NCBI GenBank assembly: GCA_028289375.1
Contig: JANQQK010000008.1
Coordinates: 62,001 to 126,000 of the forward strand
Length of the DNA: 64,000 nt
Direction of reading: 5' to 3'
Source: Phycisphaerae bacterium
Lineage (GTDB): Bacteria; Planctomycetota; Phycisphaerae; UBA1845
Shown here: in pieces, positions 57,753 to 64,000 of the stretch
Position numbering within the stretch: the first letter of the stretch is position 1
How the letters are laid out: every line of letters starts with the position of its first letter
Program-made: the position numbers and the translations under genes
Notes under the pieces: generated by a model
Databases searched by the model: none
The model's input: only the letters and a program-made list of their open reading frames with translations
What the model was told of the DNA's origin: nothing

Positions 57753-57879
57753 GATGCGTTCATCTCCACTGGTTTGGCCAACGCGTCTTTCTCCGCGAAC
57801 TTGCTGACGGGACGTGTATTGTCGCAATTGGCGCATCGGTGCGGCAAGAATCTTCTCTGCAGAAGTCTCACAATTGAGA

Positions 57880-58887
57880 CTATTCGGACTTGAGTTGCCG
57901 CGTCATGAGATCGTGGATGGCCGACGTGGGCGACTGTTCCTCGAAGAGCACGCTGTAGATCGCCCGCGTGATGGGCATTTCCACACCAAATCGTTTGGCC
58001 AACTGCAAGACACTCCGCGTGGACTCGATCCCCTCGATGACACCGTGCGACGTGGCGATGACATCGTCGATGCATTGGCCTTGTCCGATCTTGACGCCTG
58101 CTGCGTGGTTGCGACTCGCCAACGACATGCAGGTGGTCATCAAATCGCCGACGCCGGCCAATCCGGCAAACGTCTCCGCCCGTGCACCAAGAGCGACACC
58201 GAGGCGGGTGATTTCGACGATGCCGCGGGTCACCAAGCCAGCTTTGGCGTTGCAGCCCATGTTCATGCCATCGTTGATACCCGCTGCGATGGCGATGACG
58301 TTCTTGACGGCTCCACCCAATTCAACGCCCACGACGTCGTCATTGGTGTAGACGCGGAACAAGGGAGATGAGATCGTCGCCTGCAATCGTTCAGCTGCCG
58401 CACCTTCGGCGGACGCAACCACCGCAGCCGTTGGCAAACCGGCAGCAATTTCACCCGCGATGCACGGTCCCGACAGGGTCATGACCGGGAAGGCGTCGCC
58501 CACAACATCGGCGATGATCTGTGTCGGGCGAAGCAGCGTGCCAACTTCAATGCCCTTGGAAACACTGACAATCGGCCACCGAGCGTTGTTTCGGTCGACG
58601 ATGCCCATCCAGGTTTCACGCATGAATTGGCAGGGGATGGCGCTGATGACCACGTCGGGCGAGGCCAACGCCTGTTCGATGTCGCTCGTTGCGGTGACAC
58701 GATCGTGAAGCTGGTGTCCGGACAGGTAGCGCCGGTTTTCGCGGTTATTCTGGATCTCGTCGGCGAGGGCGGCGTCGCGTGCCCACAGCGTGACGTTCAC
58801 GCCACGCTCAGCCAGCAGCATCGAGCAGAGTGTGCCCATCGCCCCGGCACCAATGACTGCAGCATGGGAATAGATCGCGTTGGACAT
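57880..58887 (-). CDS. gpsA: Glycerol-3-phosphate dehydrogenase (NAD(P)+)
   Basis: A 335-residue cytoplasmic enzyme that reduces dihydroxyacetone phosphate to sn-glycerol 3-phosphate for phospholipid synthesis. The Rossmann loop VIGAGAMG is at 11-18, SKGIE (about 110-114) and LSGPCIAGEIA follow, and the catalytic lysine lies in GAVKNVIAIAAGINDGM, with the GLAGVGDLMTTCMS motif later. The length is typical. It is 75 bases downstream of the tiny lipoprotein gene in a minus-strand run. Confidence 0.94.
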   Translation of the reverse strand: MSNAIYSHAAVIGAGAMGTLCSMLLAERGVNVTLWARDAALADEIQNNRENRRYLSGHQLHDRVTATSDIEQALASPDVVISAIPCQFMRETWMGIVDRNNARWPIVSVSKGIEVGTLLRPTQIIADVVGDAFPVMTLSGPCIAGEIAAGLPTAAVVASAEGAAAERLQATISSPLFRVYTNDDVVGVELGGAVKNVIAIAAGINDGMNMGCNAKAGLVTRGIVEITRLGVALGARAETFAGLAGVGDLMTTCMSLASRNHAAGVKIGQGQCIDDVIATSHGVIEGIESTRSVLQLAKRFGVEMPITRAIYSVLFEEQSPTSAIHDLMTRQLKSE

Positions 58888-58962
58888 GGACGCTCGGGCG
58901 AAACGTTGGGGCGTATCAAACCCTCAACGGCATGTTGAGCGATGCATCACGCATCCAACAGC

Positions 58963-59142
58963 TCAGAACGGTGTTACGTTGAGCTGTGCGTTGACAAAGT
59001 TGTTGATCGCGAAATTCACGAACAACGTCAGGAATTCAGAAAGCAATGCCGTCGAATCGACCGTGCATCCGTTCATCTGAAAGATGGTTCCGACGGTGGC
59101 GACAGCGGTCAGCCTCTTGATCGATCGGGTCAATCGTTGCAT
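58963..59142 (-). CDS. 59-residue predicted lipoprotein
   Basis: This gene is short enough to be missed by length cut-offs. The start MQRLTRSIKRLTAVATVG is basic then hydrophobic, and FQMNGC at residues 22-27 provides a cysteine for possible lipid attachment. The mature part is hydrophobic (LLSEFLTLFVNFAINNFVN). AGGAGG lies 11 bases before the ATG. It starts 15 bases after the stop of the SH3-domain gene, so it belongs to that operon. In size and layout it resembles the protein at 28773-29018. Confidence 0.65.
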   Translation of the reverse strand: MQRLTRSIKRLTAVATVGTIFQMNGCTVDSTALLSEFLTLFVNFAINNFVNAQLNVTPF

Positions 59143-59157
59143 TTGTTCACAAACCTC

Positions 59158-60435
59158 CTACGGCTCGTTTGAATCGAGAACCACCAGTTCCTGAGCAACA
59201 TAGATCACGACCGGATCGACATCGCCGGTCTGCAGTCGCTTGTCCCGCGCTCGCACGCCGACCTTCCTGCCGAGGTACTCCTGCATGTCCAATGATAGCG
59301 CGTCTGGAATCTCCACGTAACCGATCGTGCGGGGTTTCTCACCGGTGGAGACAAGACGGAACCGCTTCGGGCTTGACGCGGTGCCATACAGCATGCTCAC
59401 GCGCAGTTCCCCGACGGCATCGAATCCGCGACCGATGGGACGGGGCGGCGGCTTGATCAGCGTTCGCTCACGCATGGCTTCGTTCCGGTCGGACGAAAGA
59501 TCTTCGCCCATCGCCCGCAGTTCCAGAAGCGACTTCTGGGCTGCGGCCGCGTGCTCAAGCTGCATGATGCGTGACTTGGCGACCGCACGAGCCTGATCGC
59601 TCGTGTCCTTGTCTGCAATGCGTTTGAAACCCTCGATAAGGCGATCGTAGTCGCGGTGCTCGACCGGCTTTTCGATCTCCTCCTTCAGCGACGCCTCCAT
59701 CACCGACAGGCCCGTATGACCGCTGACATCCTCAGATTTACGTCCGCCGTCGCGCGATGCGGATGACGTCCCACCTGGCTGCTTGACGGTGCGGTCCGCT
59801 GTCTTCGGATTGGCCGCATTCTGTTTGGGTTGCGATGCCGGCGACGTTTGCGATGTCGGCGACGGATTCGGTTTGGCAGGTTCGGGATCGCCGGTCAGGG
59901 CGGCGATGGTCATATCCAGATTGCCATCCGCCACGTGGGCAACGAGTTTCTCGCTGACGTACAGATGCGCTCCGGTCGGTGGGACGATGCGCAGGTAGTC
60001 ATCATTGTGCGATCCGAGCACCTGCACCTCGTCGCCGCGATTGAGCTTTAGCTGGCGAGCGTACAAATCCGCGGTCAGCGACGACCCCGCCCGCACCAGG
60101 ACCTTTTGGCCATTGATCACGCCCGGTGTGCCCTCGGCACCTACGTCCACAAAATTGCGATGGACGAGGCTGAAGCAGCCGAGTGGTGGATCGATTTCAC
60201 ACCAGCCGTTGACCACGCGGTGCACCTGAACTTTCGTGCCGGCATCAAGCTTTGTCACCGGGTAGTGGTTCGTGCTGGGCCCGCTGCGAACGTACACATC
60301 GTTACCGGTGATTTCGCCGACGTAGCGCTTGACGGTCGGTTCGGGCGTCTCCGAGACGGTCTCCTGCGCAAACAACGCCCCCGCCATCGCCACCACGCAC
60401 ACAGCCGCCATCAATCGACCCTGATGCCGATACAT
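59158..60435 (-). CDS. Secreted protein with two bacterial SH3-like domains
   Basis: This encodes 425 residues. A signal peptide (1-23, LFA/Q) leads to two SH3b-type domains: one with NDVYVRSGPSTNHYPV (about 45-100) and one with QKVLVRAGSSLTADLYA (about 108-165). SH3b domains often bind peptidoglycan. A Pro/Ser/Gln/Lys-rich linker (about 185-235) is followed by a helical part and, near residues 350-420, another small beta domain (GELRVSMLYGTASSPKRFRLV). GGGAG lies seven bases before the start. The tiny lipoprotein and gpsA follow. A cell-envelope role is likely; the exact job is unknown. Confidence 0.8.
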   Translation of the reverse strand: MYRHQGRLMAAVCVVAMAGALFAQETVSETPEPTVKRYVGEITGNDVYVRSGPSTNHYPVTKLDAGTKVQVHRVVNGWCEIDPPLGCFSLVHRNFVDVGAEGTPGVINGQKVLVRAGSSLTADLYARQLKLNRGDEVQVLGSHNDDYLRIVPPTGAHLYVSEKLVAHVADGNLDMTIAALTGDPEPAKPNPSPTSQTSPASQPKQNAANPKTADRTVKQPGGTSSASRDGGRKSEDVSGHTGLSVMEASLKEEIEKPVEHRDYDRLIEGFKRIADKDTSDQARAVAKSRIMQLEHAAAAQKSLLELRAMGEDLSSDRNEAMRERTLIKPPPRPIGRGFDAVGELRVSMLYGTASSPKRFRLVSTGEKPRTIGYVEIPDALSLDMQEYLGRKVGVRARDKRLQTGDVDPVVIYVAQELVVLDSNEP

Positions 60436-60491
60436 GACTACACTCCCTTACCTCACGTTCAATGCGGACAAGCAAAAATTGCAGAGATGCG

Positions 60492-60520
60492 ACACTATCC
60501 GCCCCAACAGACGGTGTCAA
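60492..60520 (-). promoter_or_regulatory. Possible promoter of the SH3-protein operon
   Basis: On the minus strand a perfect TTGACA is followed after 17 bases by TAGTGT. The second box is poor. The leader would be about 50 bases. Confidence 0.4.
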
Positions 60521-60539
60521 TCAGCGCTGTGACGGACGA

Positions 60540-62177
60540 TCACTCGGCGATGGGCGTGATCTGTACGTTGTTGTAGTCGAGGAGGGTATCCTTCGCACGT
60601 TCAAGGGCGGCGACGGCCACCTGGTACGTGATCAACGCTTCCAAAAGTCCACGCCGCGAGAGGGCCAGCGAACGTCTTGCACCCAATTCCTGATTCAACG
60701 TCAGGAAATCCTTTCGCTCGGCTCGCGCGATGATGGCCGCAACCTGATCTGCGTTGGCTTCGGCCGACTGGAGACTCGGTTCAATTTGAAGATAAGACGT
60801 GTCGATCGCCCTGGCCGCGAAATTAACCTCACGAATCACGTCTTCGATCTGCAGTTTCAGCGACGCGATGGCCTGGGCATGTTCAAGCTCACTTCGTCGC
60901 ACTTCGGCTTTGCGAGAGCGATTGCCAACCGGCACTTCAAACCGCAATGTGACCAGGTACTGCATAAAGTCCGATTGGGTCACCTGATCGAACGCATCGT
61001 CGAAATTCGACCCCAGACCATCCACCGTGTAGGTGAAACCGAGATCCAACTGCGGCAGCGCATCGTTCTTGGCCACACCAAGTTCGAGTCGCGCGACGTC
61101 GATCGCCCAGCGTGCTTCGAGTAGCTCACTGCGACGATCGAGGGCGGTCTGCACTTCGGCGAGTCGATCAATCTTCAGTTCGACGGCGGACGGGAAATCA
61201 GTCGTGATGATCTCGATATCCTCGGAGAGATTCAGCTCGGGATCATTGAGCAGGGCCAGCAGACGATCCTCCGAATCACGAACGTCGTTCAGAACCCGAT
61301 AGAAGTTGGCTAGCTCCGTTTGCAGGTCCGCCTGAGTCTGGGAAAGCTGGATCATGTAGACGTCGAAATCCCGACGCTTGTAAAGGTAGTCGTAAATCTT
61401 CTCGAAATCGCTCACCAGCCGGGCCGTGATGGAAACTTGCCGACGAGCACCCACCAACTCCCAGTACCGCTGCTCGACATTGAACAGAATCTCGCGAACC
61501 TGCCGCTGAAACGACTGCCGGCTGATGTCCAGCCGCTTCTGCGCGATCCGGATCGGCGCGAGGTTGCGATCAAGACCGGCACCGCGGAGCAATGGCTGCG
61601 TGATGCTGGCCGTGAAGGCACTCGTGTATTCGGGATTGAGCAACTGGAACTGCAGGTCGATAAACTGACGCTGAATCTGGAGGGTCGTCTGCACCGTCGC
61701 ACCGGTCGCCAGCCGTTTGCCCACGCCGCCCTGCAGCACAAAGATGTCGAATTCCGTCGGTGCAAGCTGCGAAGCGCTCGGCACGTCGCGGACGTCTTTC
61801 GACAGGTTCATGAAATACACGGCGTCGAAAATCGCCTCAGCCTGCACCACCGCCGTGGTGCTGATCGCTGGCAGATAGCTTTGCACACGAATGGCGTAGC
61901 TGTTCTCCAGAGCGCGCCGAATCGCGTCCTTCAGCGACAGTTCCTTCTGAATCGGAAGCTCGACCGATTCAAGGCGCTTGAGCAACGCCTTCGCATAGTC
62001 GCGATCTCGGTCCTTCTCGGCGGTCTGCATCTCACCCTGCAGCCACGGTGTGGCGACATTCGGGTCGACCACATGCCAGTTGACCGGTTCGATGTTGTCG
62101 GGGCGTCGCTCATACTTGGACACCTCGTTAAATTGCCCGAACACCGCACACGCCGAAATCACAGCTGTTGTGAGCAT
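60540..62177 (-). CDS. TolC-family outer-membrane efflux protein
   Basis: About 545 residues. The ATG at 62177, with AAGGTG upstream, gives a plausible signal peptide (LTTAVISACAVFG); an ATG at 62213 adds 12 residues. The body shows two OEP repeats: LKDAIRRALENSYAIRVQSYLPAI and, after a beta segment (FTASITQPLLRG), long helices with RQVREILFNVEQRYWELV, then LLEARWAIDVARLELGVAKNDALPQLDLGFTYTV in the second half. TolC trimers form the outer-membrane duct for efflux or type I export. The matching inner-membrane parts are not in this window. The mature N terminus is about 60 residues longer than usual. Confidence 0.85.
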   Translation of the reverse strand: MLTTAVISACAVFGQFNEVSKYERRPDNIEPVNWHVVDPNVATPWLQGEMQTAEKDRDRDYAKALLKRLESVELPIQKELSLKDAIRRALENSYAIRVQSYLPAISTTAVVQAEAIFDAVYFMNLSKDVRDVPSASQLAPTEFDIFVLQGGVGKRLATGATVQTTLQIQRQFIDLQFQLLNPEYTSAFTASITQPLLRGAGLDRNLAPIRIAQKRLDISRQSFQRQVREILFNVEQRYWELVGARRQVSITARLVSDFEKIYDYLYKRRDFDVYMIQLSQTQADLQTELANFYRVLNDVRDSEDRLLALLNDPELNLSEDIEIITTDFPSAVELKIDRLAEVQTALDRRSELLEARWAIDVARLELGVAKNDALPQLDLGFTYTVDGLGSNFDDAFDQVTQSDFMQYLVTLRFEVPVGNRSRKAEVRRSELEHAQAIASLKLQIEDVIREVNFAARAIDTSYLQIEPSLQSAEANADQVAAIIARAERKDFLTLNQELGARRSLALSRRGLLEALITYQVAVAALERAKDTLLDYNNVQITPIAE

Positions 62178-62414
62178 GACACCTTCATCAAGGAGGGACG
62201 TTGCGTCCGCCATCGTGGATGCCGCCGCCGCGCCGCGGACCGCATCATCAATCCGAAGTCTAATCCAGTCGCTCCGCAGCCGTCAATTCGCGATTCGCCG
62301 CACAACACGTGATCAGACATCCCCACAGTCCGGCTGGTTCAGCGGTAGTGGCCTGCAACGCTTTGTGATACCATCCGTCCGTAAGCGTGAAGGGATGCGG
62401 AAAAGCCACGAACC

Positions 62415-62564
62415 GTGCAATCGATCAACGAATACTACAGATTTTGCCCCGACAACGTCGACGTGAAGATATCAGACGCGGTCTGCGTGGGCAGACGACG
62501 GGCCAACTACCCGCATTGCCCCGGCTGCCAGTTCAACGATGACGAAAAGGATGGAAGGAGCGAC
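62415..62564 (+). other. Possible Cys-rich N-terminal extension of phosphomannomutase
   Basis: This stretch is open and in frame with the gene at 62565, with a GTG at 62415. Translated, it contains FCPDN and then CVGRRRANYPHCPGCQFNDD, with cysteines spaced C-x10-C-x2-C, like a small zinc site. No good ribosome site precedes the GTG. It may be a real extension or chance. Confidence 0.35.
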
Positions 62565-63980
62565 ATGTCCACGCAAACCAACACCCTGGCAGAGGACAAG
62601 GAACGCATTCAAAAAGTCTTCAAAGCTTACGATGTGCGCGGCGTCTACCCCGATCCGCTGAACGAGGAGGTCGCCTGGCGCGTGGGCCACGCAACCGCGC
62701 TCTATTTTCGCCAAATCGCCCCAGCAGCCCATCGCACCGACACCGGCAAAATGACCATCGTCGTCGGACGCGACATGCGCAAGAGCAGTCCGTCGATGGC
62801 CGACGCGTTGATCGACGGCATTCGTGCAACGAGCACGCCGGTGATCGACGTTGGCATGATCGACACCTCGCAGCTTTACTTCGCTGTGAACCACTTTGAC
62901 ACCATTGGCGGTATTCAGACCACCGCCAGCCACAACCCCGCCCAATACAACGGTTTCAAGATTTGCGGCTATCGCGGCGCTCCCATCGGCGAGGACACAG
63001 GATTGGGTGAAATCCGGCACATCGCCGAAAACATCGGCCAACACACGACCGGTCAGACCGGCGACTTGTCGTCTCACGATCTCACCGACCCCTACCGCGA
63101 ATTCATTCTTGGCTACATGAATTCCGTCCGCCCGCTCAAGCTCGCCATCGACGGCAGCAATGGCATGGCCGGCCCATGGGTGCCGAAGATCTTCGACGGC
63201 GTGCCGAACCTCGAACTTGAATGCATCAACATGGAGACGAACGGCGAATTCAACCATGATCCGAACCCGCTGGTCGATGCCAACCTTGATCAGGTCCGCG
63301 AACTCGTCCGCAAGACCGACGCCGACATGGGAGTCTGCTTCGACGGTGACGCCGACCGCTGCATGCTCGTCGACGAAAACGCCGACATCGTCCGCTGCGA
63401 CATCCTCACCGCCCTGCTCTCCCGTTACTTCCTGCGAAAATATCCGAGCGCCACGATCGTCTACGACCTGCGCTCCAGCCGCGTCGTCGCAGAGGAAATC
63501 GAACAAGCCGGTGGCACGCCGTGTCGGCAGCGCGTTGGCCACGCTTTCATGAAGAAAGAGATGAAGGATCGCGACGCCGTCTTTGGCGGCGAGCTTTCCG
63601 GTCATTTCTACTTCAAGGACAATTACTACTGCGACTCGGGCATGCTCGCTTTGGTACACGTGCTCAACGTCCTGACCGAATCGGGTCAGCCGCTCAGCGA
63701 ACTGATCGATCCGCTCACACGCTTCCACGCCAGCGGCGAACGCAACTTCGAGACCGCCGACAAGGACGGCGCCATCCAAAAGCTGCACACGCTCTATGCC
63801 GACGCGCAGATCGACGATCTCGACGGTGTCACCGTGCAGTACAAGGACTGGTGGTTCAACGTCCGCAAGTCGAACACCGAACCGCTGCTGCGCTTGAACC
63901 TCGAAGCCAATTCCGCCGATCTGCTCAATGAAAAGCTCGCGGATGTCTCCCAGCATCTGGGCACACCGGTCGAACATTAA
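62565..63980 (+). CDS. Phosphomannomutase/phosphoglucomutase
   Basis: A 471-residue enzyme that moves phosphate between the 1 and 6 positions of hexoses, supplying sugar nucleotides for exopolysaccharide and envelope. The phosphoserine loop TTASHNPAQYNG holds Ser122, the metal loop DGDADR is at 260-265, and the sugar-binding GGELSGHFYF and the C-terminal phosphate loop RKSNTEPLLRLN are present. The start at 62565 has AAGGAG four bases upstream. An in-frame Cys-rich stretch precedes it (see 62415-62564). The gene ends 20 bases before the window edge. Confidence 0.93.
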   Translation: MSTQTNTLAEDKERIQKVFKAYDVRGVYPDPLNEEVAWRVGHATALYFRQIAPAAHRTDTGKMTIVVGRDMRKSSPSMADALIDGIRATSTPVIDVGMIDTSQLYFAVNHFDTIGGIQTTASHNPAQYNGFKICGYRGAPIGEDTGLGEIRHIAENIGQHTTGQTGDLSSHDLTDPYREFILGYMNSVRPLKLAIDGSNGMAGPWVPKIFDGVPNLELECINMETNGEFNHDPNPLVDANLDQVRELVRKTDADMGVCFDGDADRCMLVDENADIVRCDILTALLSRYFLRKYPSATIVYDLRSSRVVAEEIEQAGGTPCRQRVGHAFMKKEMKDRDAVFGGELSGHFYFKDNYYCDSGMLALVHVLNVLTESGQPLSELIDPLTRFHASGERNFETADKDGAIQKLHTLYADAQIDDLDGVTVQYKDWWFNVRKSNTEPLLRLNLEANSADLLNEKLADVSQHLGTPVEH

Positions 63981-64000
63981 CACAAGGGACATGATGTCAA

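Noticed and set aside
58942-59172. Plus-strand ORF of 76 residues
   Set aside because: It is the shadow of the 59-residue minus-strand lipoprotein, which has AGGAGG and operon spacing.

Overview
The window looks like chromosomal DNA of a planctomycete, most likely of the Phycisphaerae type. Four things point there: a 72-residue basic protein at 5276-5494 that matches the small signature protein of the Planctomycetes-Verrucomicrobia-Chlamydiae group; PEP-CTERM and IPTL-CTERM sorting tails; two membrane proteins with a CxxC zinc ribbon common in this phylum; and a long pseudopilin operon with calcium-loop tails. GC is high except in one gene. I saw no rRNA, tRNA or CRISPR array.

Layout. 1-4400: a small secreted Cys-rich protein and an isolated, AT-richer gene fusing an HD hydrolase to an Hsp90-like ATPase (defence candidate). 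4417-6732: membrane protein, signature protein, terminator, aminotransferase. 7066-14265: secreted proteins (PKD lipoprotein, PEP-CTERM protein, esterase, IPTL-CTERM sugar dehydrogenase). 14373-19123 (minus): an ornithine/carbamoyl-phosphate run (rocD, zinc-ribbon protein, argF, arcC) ending in a secreted peroxiredoxin whose catalytic cysteine codon is TGA, which I read as selenocysteine. 19438-32905: dnaE, nadE, rsmA and ispG among lipoproteins, a DUF481 porin-like protein, a SecD-head-like lipoprotein and a CII-like regulator.

33087-49661 (minus) is one large operon for a type II secretion/type IV pilus machine: two PilB/GspE ATPases, PilT, PilC/GspF and seven pseudopilins, the last a giant GspK-like protein. 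A dispersed palindromic repeat has inserted in frame into the leaders of several pseudopilin genes and also abuts two of their stop codons. 49936-53031 is pyruvate phosphate dikinase with a histone-H1-like lysine/alanine tail. 53043-62177 (minus) holds a beta-propeller protein, an ATP-grasp/metallopeptidase pair, an NHL-like protein, gpsA, a tiny lipoprotein missed by simple ORF calling, an SH3 protein and a TolC-like protein. The window closes with a phosphomannomutase that has a possible Cys-rich N-terminal extension.

The strongest discovery candidates are the selenoprotein with its SECIS-like hairpin, the repeat family in pseudopilin leaders, the histone-tailed dikinase, the HD-Hsp90 fusion and the ATP-grasp/peptidase pair. 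All functions are read from motifs without database searches.
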